Positions 11,657-22,880 of a DNA stretch of 64,000 nt are shown here, piece by piece; position 1 is the stretch's first letter; each line of letters begins with the position of its first letter. This stretch comes from Tetradesmus obliquus (lineage: Eukaryota; Chlorophyta; Chlorophyceae; Sphaeropleales; Scenedesmaceae). The position numbers and the translations under genes were made by a program. The notes under the pieces are model-generated. The model was given only the letters and a program-made list of their open reading frames with translations. It made no database searches and was not told the origin of the DNA. Location of the stretch: positions 3,269,001 to 3,333,000 of the forward strand of contig CP126195.1 of assembly GCA_030272155.1 (NCBI GenBank), written 5' to 3'.

Positions 11657-12975
11657 CAATGGCGGCAGCAGCAGCAGCAGTGGTAAAGGAATGCCAGTAC
11701 AGCAGCGCAGTGCTCATTGGTGGTGTGTCTATGCAGCGGCTGCTGCAGGCAATGTGCCTTGCATTGTGGAGTCTATCTGCAGCTGGCAATCCCAGTAAAG
11801 CGACCTAGCAGCGGAGAGGCCAACAAGCTGAGATCAGTGCAGGTGCAGAGATCTGCTCATGGCTGCAGCAGTAGCAGCGGCTGCAGCTGCAGCAGCAGGC
11901 GGCCGGATGCTGGATCATAATGCAGCTGTGGTGGCGGCTGGAATTGCTTGCTTGGCATGCATGCCTGTGTACAGTATGCCTAGGCAGCACACTGCATGGA
12001 TGCAGTCCCAAGGGTTGCTTCATCGTCTGCACAAGGCACAATGGTAACAGTGAATTTTTTTTTGTGAATTGCGTAGGCGGTACAGAGCAGACCCCTGCTG
12101 CCGTCCTTGCCTGTGGGCCGTCTGCCTTGATTGAGTTACAGCACAGCCTTGTTTGTGTGAGTGCATCCATGGGTGTTTCCATCGCAAAATGCGTGCATAT
12201 GCGTACAAGGTTCGGGTGCCGTCACAGGACTGGCACTCACAGCCAGCTTGCAAGCATGCACCGCGCCTGTGTTTTGACTAGGTGACACAGCGCATTTGTC
12301 ACTTGGAGCCAGTCATGTGGTTGAGGCAGGGTAAGGAGCTGTAACAGTGATACATGCTTGGCTTGTGTTGTCCGCGGCTCCCTCATGCATTTGATCAACT
12401 GCAGCTGCTGCAGCATTTGTTGTGCTTTTTCAGGTGAATGCCTATACAGCGCTGTGCCAGTCTTGTTCAATGCTGCTCCCAATTCCTGAAACAGGAAATC
12501 GCTGCCCTTGATCAGGCAATTCAGCGTGCAACCAAATGGGCTAGATTGATCTGCACTTGCAATTGATGCTCGACACAGTTCGCCTGGCACTAGCAGTGCC
12601 CAGTCACATCCTGGTTGCAGTGATGCCATAGCTCATCGCCCACCATATTATGCAGGATAAAGCATTTTGTTACCCCACATTTGTATGTAAGAACGACACA
12701 GACTGTTCAGCTGATTCGCGCAGCTGTCAGCCACCCGGCAAAAAGTGAGATTGAACTCATGACGACGACCGTGCGACGCAGGTACTGAGTATGGCAGGTG
12801 ATGCGAAGCCACCGCATATGCGCACACCGTTTTGCAAATGATATGGGGTTTCCCAGCAACGCGCCTGTCGCGGCTGAAATCTTCACCACCCAACGGTTCA
12901 GCCAACGCAAGAAACCCTAACACTGCACAGGCAGCTGAGGAGAGCACCACAGATCAGGCGGTTGCCGTTGACAGC
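11657..12975. other. AP4S1 3' flank, no gene seen
   Basis: Contains CAG/GCAGCAGC-rich sequence at 11,660-11,900 and a T9 run near 12,055. No conserved coding segment was found on either strand. The right end should hold the promoter of the hydrophobic protein starting at 12976. Confidence 0.4.
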
Positions 12976-14226
12976 ATGGGGTTCATTACCGCCACTTTGG
13001 CCTTGATCACATCTCCTGTATGTAAGTTTCAGCTATTGCTGTCGAGCAGCCAGCCAGGCAGCCTTGAGCTCCTTCTGCATACAGTACGCACAACCGCATG
13101 CTGCGCAGCTAGCCTCGCACGCTGCTGCGGCTGTGCTGGAAAACTGAATGCTGCACTGAAAAGACAGCACTGACAGACTACTGTTGATTCTTGGATGTGC
13201 TGGTCAAGTCAGGCTGCAGCTTTGTGGGACTGCAACAGCTGATATGCTGTGCAATGACCCAGCAGTTTTTGTGCTGTGGTCAACGCGTCAATGCTTGCTG
13301 AAGCAGTAACAGTATTCCCAAAATGGTGAAGCAGCAGGCCAAAACCCAATCAAATCATGTCATGATCTGTGTACTGCACCCAACTTATGAATGTGTTCAT
13401 AGCGCAACATGTCCGGTGCAGAGTGCGGTTGTCCATGCGGCGCAGCGGCTGTGTTATACCGTAACAACCACATGCTGCCGTTGAACTCCGCTTTTGCGCC
13501 TGGCTTGCAGGGATCCCGCTGCTGCTGATCCTCGTTGTGCTGGGCATAGTGCTGGCACCACTGCTGCTGCTGCTGTCACCGCTGCTCATCCTGATAGCAG
13601 TCGTCACACACCCCTTCTGGTGAGAATGTAACCGGCCAGCTACAAGACATGGTGTTGCGCGCACCCTACCAGCACAGCCAGCTTGCATTATCGCAGCAAT
13701 CCTTGCGTGCCAGCAGCAGCAGTGGTGGTTTGCGGTTGAGCAGCAGCCAGACATTGGTAGTTTGTCTTTTGGGCAAGCAGCTGCTGCTGGAAACAACGCT
13801 GTCTGCAAGATGCATCTGTGCAATGAGCATGCTATTGTCACGCGTGCTGCTGATGCTGTACATAAAATCCATTGGCAATCTCAAAAACAGCTTTGTGACG
13901 TGCACTGCTGACGTTGCTGCTGCTTTGTTGCTCTTGCAGGGTGCCTCTTCTCATCCTGGCCATCTTGCTGTAAGGCGCATTTTGTGGGCCTTGCAACCTG
14001 AGCCTCAGGCGCAACTGTCACCTGCAGGAGGATCGGGGACACGATCAACATAGCCTGGATTGGCATGCAGTTTTGGTTTGTGGCTGTCGGGTGCGACTGC
14101 TCTTGTAAAGATGGACAGTCTTGTCCAGTGGGGACGTTGAGCACGTTTGCACAACATAACAACCAGAGTGCCATCAGGCAGTTGCTGGTGGTTGTGCTGG
14201 TGCTGCTGATACCTGTAGCGGTGCTG
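12976..14226 (+). CDS. Oleosin-like hydrophobic hairpin protein (candidate; 3' end unresolved)
   Basis: Exons 12976-13021 (donor GTAAGT), 13511-13619, 13940-13969 and 14178-about 14226 join in phase. They give about 80 residues that are almost wholly hydrophobic, starting MGFITATLALITSPVW. The core includes APLLLLLSPLLILIAV, which fits the first part (P-x5-SP) of the oleosin proline knot P-x5-SP-x3-P but lacks its last Pro. Oleosins are lipid-droplet proteins with such a long Pro-kinked hydrophobic hairpin and are known in green algae; the match is by pattern only. The fourth exon either stops at a TGA (14233-14235) or splices on, possibly to the Lys/Pro-rich exon at 15037. A generic small multi-pass membrane protein is the alternative. 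Confidence 0.5.
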
Positions 14227-15036
14227 GTGGGCTGATGACGTGCAGCAGGCTGTTCTCCTGCAAGCAGCTGTGAGCTGCAGCTCCTTTAACAGCCAGTGGT
14301 GTGCCTGTAGTGCACAGTACACAACAGGCTGGCAGGCACCGACGTATAAGATAGTGTTTGCTGTGGATTTGCTGGGTCCAATTCAGTCACCGCATGCTAT
14401 GTGTGATGACTTGTATTGAAGCAAACACAGAACACTGTGGCAGCGCTGGCATCAATTGCCTGGCTTGCTGCGAGCATGTTCGGTGCCAGCAGCAGCATCT
14501 TGACCTGGCTCATGTTTTCGAATTGAACAAGTCCAAACACGAGTCTCTAAAGCTCGTTTTGATCGTCTCTGACGCTTGTATGTGTGAGGGTGGCTGTACA
14601 TGGCGCTCCCGTACAAGTCGCGGCTGCAGCCAACTTCTGTCGAGTCGAGACCTGCGCCAGCCAATTCCACGAGACAGGCAGGCTGTGAATTGAGGAATCA
14701 CTGACTGACTTGCGCATAGCATACGTTTTTTCAGAACCAAAGATAAACCGCGCACAGAAAAGCACGCAAGCGCGCGAACATGAGCAGGCAAAAAGGGACG
14801 CTGGTTCTTTGCCTGCTGATCGGGCTTACGGCATACTGCTACGGGCAATGCGACCCGCACAGCTTAGAAGGAGGCGCAGCATGTGGTGCGCACTCAGCAA
14901 GCAGCACTGTCACCAGCATGACGTGAACATGAGAACTGCTGGCAGCAGCTTCAAGGACAAGGTCACAATTTGCACTGATGCACGTCCACGTTTCTATGTT
15001 GTGCAGATCAGGTCAGCAGGAAGCTTCTGTCTGCAG

Positions 15037-15569
15037 TGCCAGACAGCAAGCCTACCACAGCAGGCCCTGCAGCAGCAAAGCCAGCACAGCAGCCAGCAGC
15101 TAAGCCAGCAATCAAGCCTGTTGCACAACCCGCACAGCAGCCAGCAGCCAAGCCAGCAACTAAGCCTGTTGCTCAGCCTGTGCAGAAACCAGCAGCAAAG
15201 CCGGTGCAGCAGCAGCCAGTGCAGCGGCCAGCCGTGCCTACTGCCAGCACCACCACAGCAGCAGCAGCAGCAGCGCGCGCAGGTGCTGCAAAGCAGGTAC
15301 CAGTGGCCAGCGCAGCTGGCGTCGGTGACACCATGCGCGATGTGCATAAGCGCATCGACCGCACAGCTGGCAAAGTCAGCAAGGGACTCAACAGGGTGGG
15401 CAAAGATGTTAACAAGGGGCTGCAGGGGGTGAAGAAGGAGATTGGCAACGGCCTGGGTGATGCGACAAAGGATGTTGGCAAGACAGTGGGCAAGCAGGTG
15501 GACAGGTTCTTTGACAGGGTCGGGGACTTCTTTCATGAGATTGGCAAGGTTGGAGGCCGGCCCAGGTGA
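15037..15569 (+). CDS. Pro/Ala/Lys-rich protein or C-terminal exon with amphipathic helices
   Basis: An acceptor (TCTGTCTGCAG) at 15036 opens an exon that runs to TGA at 15567-15569. The first ~65 residues are imperfect AAKP/AQQPAAKP repeats. A short Thr/Ala spacer follows, then about 85 residues of charged amphipathic helix with periodic glycines (KGLNRVGKDVNKGLQGVKKE, KTVGKQVDRFFDRVGDFF). There is no catalytic motif. The periodic helix resembles lipid-droplet or LEA-like surface helices, so it may be the tail of the hydrophobic protein just upstream. I could not find the connecting exon, and it may be a separate gene. Confidence 0.5.
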
Positions 15570-17039
15570 GCGTGGCAGTACTTGATAGGGTGTTGCAGCG
15601 ACTTTGTACTGCGTGCTGCGCCGGCATGCTATTAGTATGAGCTCTGTAGTGCTGTTTCAGCAGAACACTAGTCTGCAGCATGGCAAGGGTACGTGCATGA
15701 GCCATACCTCTTAGCAGGAAACAGACACACAACGACACAAGCAGGCTGGCCGGCAGTAAACTGCGGGCCGCGATAGATGTTGTCGAGATGATTAAACACC
15801 GTCACAGATCAAGCCGTACTACGGATTGAATCGACTTGTTGACCCTGTTGTCACCTGCTGCTGCTACTGCTGCTGTTGCTCTAAATATGCAGCAGGCGCG
15901 GGCGCCGCATGTAGGCCAAGGCGATATGTCCTGCACAGAGGCAGCTGGTGTCAGTGTCTGGCTGTTGAAAACACTGTGACAGTGCTGCCATTGCTGAACA
16001 TGCTCCAAGGCAGAAGGACCACTACGTGACACAGGCAACACAGTGAGCCATTGGTGCAGCTGCAGAGTTACTTTTTGACAAGCAGCGCTGAGATACTGCG
16101 CACAGGGGATACCAGGCAGCAACAAGGCAGTTGTCAGTGGTTTGTACTGTCTGCTCTATGCTGATAGTTTGGCGTATCGATTGCCACCCTCTGTGGCTTG
16201 TTGGCAGTGTCAAACCGTGTTGGCCAGACACGCATACTAGCCTTCGCGTGCTGGTGTTGACATGCGCTTAAGGGTTCTCAGTGCCTAGGTCTGTTGGAGT
16301 GTGTAAAGCCGAGTTGTTTGCTCACAGCCAGGCAGGCACCTGCGGTACTGCCAAGCAGCGCTGGTTAGGGCACCCAGCTGGCAAGTTTTGCGGAGGTTCC
16401 CTGGAAGGTGCAGGAGGTTGTTTCAGACGCATGGACACGCACTCCTCAGCAACGTGCACAGCTCACGTGCTGCACAGCATGTGCTGACACATGTATCAGG
16501 TCATTTACGTGTTGCTACAAGGTCACAAGGGGGTCACACGGTCACAAGGGGGTGATCAAGTTCAACTTCTATAAGTTATCGTCACTGCATGGTAAACTCA
16601 GCAACCTCCAGCAATGTCCACGCCAAAGCCTCTAAAGCCCAAAAGCCCCAAAGCTAGCCAAAGCTGGCCAAAGCCCCAAAGCCCCTAGCTACCAGGACGC
16701 CAACTTGCAAGTCTCCTCCGCAAATATGAGCGTCTCACCCGGGATATGGGCCATATCGCACAGGATGTTACACAGAGTGGACATCTGATGGGTAAACAAC
16801 TGGTGCCCTGGCAGGGCACAATGAACCCACGAACTGCAGAAAAACACTAAATGTTGAGAGACAGCACTGGCTTCTGTTTGCTTCAACAGTACTGCTGCTT
16901 CATTATCACTGAGCTGAAAGACAGGGCACCAAAAGACTAAACAACTGCACGAGCTCGGCGAGCCGTCACAGTGCTAGTAGCTACTACGCTCACGAGGGTC
17001 CACTGACAGCAGCGCGCAATGTGCAAACAGCCTCTGCTG
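15570..17039. other. Gene-free stretch with short repeats
   Basis: No coding segment supported. Holds a small GGTCACAAGGG-type repeat at about 16,518-16,552 and an AAGCCCCAAAGC-type repeat at 16,621-16,690. Confidence 0.4.
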
Positions 17040-20000
17040 TCAAGCACAAAGCATCCGCATGGCGGTAGGCACAGTGACTGCATCCTGGGAGTCACCAATA
17101 GCAAGCATGCCCATGAGATTTTCCCGCCAACACATCACGCGCTGTGATGCTGTGACTGCACAAGTGGAGTAGGACCCTCCGTACAATGCTGTGACGTTGC
17201 TGAGGCCCTTGACACGCAACGGCTTAGTGATGACCTCCGATGAATTTTTGTTGAAATTCGTCACCGTTGTTATGTACCCTTGTCCCAGTTGCCCAACAGT
17301 GTTGAAACCCCAGCAGTAAACATCACCTCCAATGGCAGCCACGTCCTTGACGAGGACACACGCATGCAAGTACCCTGCCATCACATCAACAACTCTGCCA
17401 GGCGGCAGCCTCACAACTATAGGCTTGCGTCTCTCATGGTTGACCAGCACACTGGAGGCGATACTTCCTGACATATCCCAACACCAAAGAGCATTATCTA
17501 CAGCTGAGGCAGTTTCTTGCACAATGGCACACCCCATGTCTCCTCCAACAGAGATGCGCACAGCATTCTGTAGGCCGTCGAGAAGAAACGGGGCGTTGGC
17601 ACCAAACCAGCAGAGGACGGTGGAGTTGCGCAGAACAGCACATGCGTAGCCCCCGACGTTGGCAACAGCCACGGCGGTTGCCCCGGCTGTGCCAGGCATG
17701 GCAATAACACCAGTGTTGTTGTTGGCCCCAGGAAATTCACCCCAACATTGAGCCAGCTTTTCTGGATCTGTGTAAACTACACAGCAGTAGAACCAGCCAA
17801 CAGCCAACTGGGCGATGGAGGACGGCTGCAAGCCCTGCACAGCCGCAGGCACTCTGGATGAGCTCAGCTTGCCATCCCCAAGCCCTCCGGGCCAGCCCTC
17901 CCCAACACACAAAACTCTATCGCTGCCTTCAGACACAGCGGTCAGGACACAGCTGTGAGCCCAACCGCTGCCAACACTGCTAAATTGTTTGCCAGCTAGG
18001 GCGGTTGCCGGAACAAGCACTCTGCTCGATGTCGCTGTGCCACGCCATGACTGCCCGCCACCGTTGCTCCCTGCGCACTCGAGGCTGCCGTCAAAGAGCA
18101 CCACAAAGATGGGACCCCCCGAGTGTGATGCCCTGCACGCAACGCTTGCAGGCAGGGTCACTGGCACGTAACAGGCTGCAGCTGTCCGCAGCACCGCCTG
18201 CACAGCAGCGACAGCAGTGGGGACTGATGGATGCCGCTGTTGTGCTTATCAACAAAAGTCTAACGGCGCATAGTCCTTGTCCTCTGATTATGCGATTGTT
18301 TTTATTGTGGTAGTAATAATCGCTTTCATTACGCAGTGAACTGTGGCGCCCTGTGCAGCTACAATGCTTGCCCTCACCTGGGGTTGATGGTGATGGCGAT
18401 GGTGACGGGGCCACAGCAGGCGATGGGCTGGGACGAGCAGGCGGCAGGATGATGTCACTCAGCAGCTGCACCGTCCTGCCACATAGCCTGAAGGGCCCTG
18501 TGCTGGCTGCCGACAGGCTGCGCACGAAGCGCAAGTTTGATGCCACAACATCTGCCACAATGTCAGCCTTGCGTGGCCTGTTAGCTATCACTGTTGTTGA
18601 CAGAATGACCAGATCCTGCACCAGCTGCAGCAGCCGCTGCGACCTTCTTGGTGTGTACAAAATACACCCAGTTGCAGTTGGGTCGTATGTGAGGTCCGGT
18701 TTGAGCCTTTGCTGTATGTCTGCCACCCGTTGTGTTGTGCTGGCCTTGTTGAACTGCAGGGCGAAGGTGTAGTCTGGCTGCATGGTAAAGGCTGAGCCGT
18801 ACGCCACATTGAAGGAGCCATTGCGGCCCCAGCCAGGACCCCAGCTGCAGGGAGACACAAGCAATGCAGCAGCAACATGTACAGGGCTTCAACAAAGCAG
18901 TGAACGGGACGCCAAGATGAGGGCCTTTCACATGCCTTGCGTGCCGTGCAAACTGCGCATTGTGAAACCGCCGCTGCGTGCTTGGGAGTTTTGAGCCAGC
19001 AGCAGGACTTGAATCGGTACCAGGGGTAACTGTCACCAATATTTGTACACTTGTGGTTTTAACACCAGCAGCCAAGCGGGTTTCAGCTTACCTGTTCTTG
19101 CACATCCAATAACCATCGCCAACTGATCTGGGGTTATCCCACCAGCCATAGCAGAAGACCGCGTGCATAACCGCAGTGCCGCCAAGCCTACTAGCTTCCT
19201 CTGTGGCACTGAACGTGCCACTTGCAGCTGTCGTGCTGGTTGCAAAGCGGTCAAAGGTTGCTTCGGACATTGCCATGGATGTCAGCACGCCACCTGTGAG
19301 CATGATCTGCTCCTTCACCTTTGCCATGGTTGCCAGAGCACTGCCAGCATCGACAGCAGAAAACACACCGCCTGCAGGTGCCGCAAGGGATTGCATGCAT
19401 CAATAAAGGCTGCTTGTTGCTGCACAGCGTGTCGTGATAACATGTATTTTCTGCAATTGCAAATGCAGCTGCAGACAATACCTACAGAAAGGTGTGCGCA
19501 CATGCATGCTCTGCCCTGACACTCAATGCAAAATACCCCTGACAGCATTCACCATGCACACACATGACTAGACGGTGCAGTAAGCGGTGGGTGCATAGTG
19601 CATTGTAGCATCAGCTTGCAACAGCCGCGGCTGCGCCAAACATTTTACTCAGCCACCATAGTACGCTGCCACCTCACCTTCGGGCAGTTGTGAGCAACGC
19701 CCCAAGTTCACTTCGCTGCACTCTTCAGTGGATGATACGTCAGCAAGATAACCAAAGCAGTCGCGCGATGGCCACTGCTTCACTCCACCTTGGACCAGGA
19801 GCTTCACCACGTCATCATATGACGCGCCTGAGCCGCAGTTGATGCGTGGCAACAGCCTGCATGGCAGCAATGCACGGCAGGCTGACGCACGCATGCATTT
19901 GCAATGTCATATGAAGCACCTGCTGGCAAGAAGCAGAAGCACCTCACCCTAGCAAATGCAAGCTGCCAGCTACACAGAAATGCTGCACCAGTGCAGCATG

Positions 20001-20711
20001 TGAAAGAGGTACCCCTTTCACCCAAATTCGCCGTCTTGCTTGGTGTGCATATGCGTGAGTGTGCACTCACATGCAGAAGCTGAAGGCCTGTTCTGACAGG
20101 CCCAGCTTGTCCCAGTGCTGCTGCTTGTACACATTGATGGCAGCCTCAGCAGCAGCTGTCACAGCAAAGCCGACACATGCACCACATGTGCCTTGGTCCT
20201 GCACCCAAGAACAGCAGTTTGGCCTGAGAGTGCAGACTGCACAACTGCACGTATATTTCGCAGGTTAAAGGTTAAGCACAGCGTCTCCTTGCCACTGAAA
20301 CAGTGCAGCAACATGTGTGACATGCTGCGCTATAACATGAGACACAACTTTCATGCGTGCTCTACAATACACTGTCCAGCAACACCCATTGCGCAGTGCT
20401 TGTGCCTGCTGGTTATCATTAGCAGCAGTACCTGAGCAGGGCTGATGAATGCGCGGCGGCCAGGTGTGTCTGCTGTGCTGTTGGACGAATACTTTGCAGG
20501 GGTTAGTGCCAACAGCAACCCTTGTTCGCAGGAAGGGTCAGCAACATTGGGCGTGTTGCATGCTGCCTGTGCCAGCTGCGTCACATTGAGTCCAGCACCG
20601 AGGTTTGACACTATTTTTTGGATGCTTGAGGTGGTCACGTAGCCGCGCCGTGTTTGATTGCGCGATGACTTCAAGCCTTTTGCTGCATCATAGGTAAGGC
20701 CCGTGAAGCGG
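17040..20711 (-). CDS. Papain-family cysteine protease fused to an RCC1/BLIP-II-like domain (5' end incomplete)
   Basis: Exons that join in phase: 20711-20432, 20198-20071, 19856-19678, 19371-19092, 18844-18378 and 18175-17040 (TGA). A mini-exon just upstream (about 20,905-20,940) is likely; the start codon is not resolved. The protease part has the catalytic Cys in AQDQGTCGACVGFAV, His in VMHAVFCYGWWDNP, and Asn in KNSWGPGWGRNGSF, whose Ser is built across a splice junction. So the triad and oxyanion Gln are present. A ~110-residue helical extension follows, then a linker RPSPSPAVAPSPSPSPSTP. The last exon (~378 aa) carries repeated G-x-x-H/Y-x-C-x(V/L) blocks (SGWAHSCVLT, VGWFYCCVVY, GGYACAVL, AGYLHACVLV, GGSYSTCAVT) and CWG strands, typical of RCC1/BLIP-II beta-propeller repeats. 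Probably secreted or vacuolar (inference). Confidence 0.75.
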
Positions 20712-22012
20712 CTGCAGGAAAGCATGATTGTGTGAAGAGATGTTTGTGACCACGCTGGAAGCGCGTGAGTGTAAGCAGCACACCACAGCAGCAGCTGCAC
20801 GCGTCATGGCACAAGCGGCATTCACAGTGCTCTGCCCGCTGTTGTGGCTGGGAAACTAGAAGCACCATTCATAACTATCAGCCACCCAGCAGTGGGCAGA
20901 AACTCACTTGGATTGCTGCAAGACCCTCCTTGTTGCACCTGCAGCAGAGCAATGCTAGCTGTCAATACGCTTCAAGTTGCCCGTCCCTCAAACCCTCCGC
21001 ATCAATTTGGGAATGCATACTTCAACGTATGGCAAGCGCTGCGGCACGTGCGGGTTGCAAGGGCTACACATGTGTTTTTGCACAAGGATGGCACTCCTGC
21101 ATTGCAGTGCACGGCAGGCGCTGTTGCTGCTGCTGCTGTTGAGGCAGCTGCACTGTTGTCGGCGAATGCAATGTTTGGTGTATTCGGCACCCTGGATGCT
21201 CCAAGCGATGCAGTGTAGCAATAGGTAGGCCTCCAAGGCATGCACGCTGCTAGCTGGCAGATCTCACACCAACTATGATGGTTTTGTGTCAACACGCGAC
21301 AGGATGGTGCTTCTTATGTCACGACAGTTCTAGCAGCATGCAAGATGTATCAACACGCGTCGATTTGCCTCTCATTGCAAGCAACAGATTCAGCTGTGCA
21401 AGCCTGTGCATCTGCTGTTTTGACTTGTCCAAGGATTTGTCATTGCAAATGCTGGCAGATGACGAGCCATGACCTCTCACCCTGCGGCTCTACAGCTGGT
21501 GCAGCACCCGCTGACACCATCTCCAGAACCAGCAAAGCGCCTGCATCAGCCGCAGCAGGGCACGCAGCATGCACAAAGGGGCGATGCGTCAGCCAGCAAG
21601 CTACCCAAACGCCCATTGGATGCCCATGTACTGCATGACTGTACTGCTTGTCAAGCATCAAACTTGCGGCCTCTGACATGCGGCCATCTGCAACGGCTGC
21701 TAGCGCTAGCAGCGCTAGCGCTGCGGTTACGGGTGTATGCCTGACTTGGGAGTTCTGCTGCTACAATTAACCAATATATGTGAGTGCACCCACGCACCCC
21801 TGCATACAGCTTGCTGCCTGCTTCAGCAGTGCTGCTGCAGTGACTGCTGACAGGCCCGGTGTGCTGCTGCAGCGTCTACTGATATGTCTAACGCGCTGCT
21901 GCAGCGATGCCATTAGGCCTCTTCTTTCGACCACAAAAAGTGATTGCAGGTCTCTGCCCTACAGATACAGGCAATTTATGATAGGCCTGCAGCAGCAGCT
22001 AGCTCAGCTGTA

Positions 22013-22040
22013 TACTTAGCAGCTACGTAGCTGCTAAGTA
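22013..22040. repeat. 28-bp perfect palindrome
   Basis: TACTTAGCAGCTAC followed directly by its reverse complement, centred at 22026/22027. No mismatch and no loop. Confidence 0.9.
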
Positions 22041-22780
22041 CGTCATTAGGCTGTTTTCTGCTGAGCAGTGAGGCTGAATGCAAGCGTCTGTTTGGCTCAC
22101 TATTATAAACCTAGCAGCATAGACTCAAGGATGCTATTCACTGACTGATAATGTATTGCCCAAAGCTCTGCTGCTGGCTGCTTACCCTCCAGTGAGAGGA
22201 TGTATGTATCAAGGAGCCACAGCGATTAACGTACGCGCTCACCCAGTATCATCAAAGTAGGTCCATACATCTTTGTAAGCGGCGCGTAGCGAGATCTGAA
22301 AGCTCCAATTGAAGCTGGATAAGGGTAAAGCGTGGTAGGGCTGCCGAGGCTGTCGCACGGGCAAGCTCGTCCACTCGCCGCCCGTTGGATATGAGCTTGT
22401 ACCAGGTCAAGTTTTATCGTTGCGCCTGTTAGGTGATAACGTCAGCTATGTGGATACCCATTGCCGGGCCAAGGGGGGGACGGGCAGCAGTGGGTCGGGG
22501 GTGTAGACCGGCAGAGCTTGTACCTGCTTGTTCGAAGCAAAGCGAAAGCGTTTGCGGAATCAAATGCTGATCACATAGAGGCAATTCTCCTGCACGAACA
22601 ACACTTCGCTGAACTCATACCTCAGAACCCTCCCCCCTGGTGCTGCCTGCAGTGCGCTGTACCACATTAGCACCTCCGCTGTTCCCCAGGCTTTGCCGCC
22701 CCCTTCATTTGCAGGGAAATATTTGTGCCTGCTAGTTCTTTGCCAGAGCAGCACTTCAGCAAACAACATATGCCATGTAA

Positions 22781-22809
22781 CCTCATCAAATGCACTGCAT
22801 TTGATGAGG
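22781..22809. repeat. 29-bp palindrome beside the CACTA element
   Basis: Arms CCTCATCAAATGCA and its complement flank a single C at 22795. It ends 24 bp before the left TIR of the transposon. Confidence 0.9.
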
Positions 22810-22833
22810 TGCATCGGCTGCACGCGGTGACAA

Positions 22834-22880
22834 CACTATGGTCACCGAGATGTCCAGCTGCATGTCCAGGCATGTCCAGT
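22834..22880 (+). repeat. Left TIR of the CACTA element
   Basis: 47 bp, identical to the reverse complement of 25511-25557. Starts with CACTA and includes three ATGTCCAG motifs. Confidence 0.93.

Larger units (their letters stand above)
20712..22833. other. Upstream of the protease-RCC1 gene; no complete gene
   Basis: The unresolved 5' exons of the minus-strand protease should lie here. A candidate first exon is the minus open segment around 21,484-21,660 (contains MGVWVACWLTHRPFVHAACP and ends at a CAG|GTGAGA donor), but its link to the protease is unproven. Two open segments at 22,461-22,670 (+) and 22,560-22,823 (-) are unrecognised. The right part holds perfect palindromes (separate entries). 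Confidence 0.4.

Noticed and set aside
18175..18203. Acceptor directly before GCGGTGCTGCGG for the RCC1 exon
   Set aside because: It gives the wrong phase after the PSPSTP exon; the next CTGCAG (exon start 18175) restores the frame.
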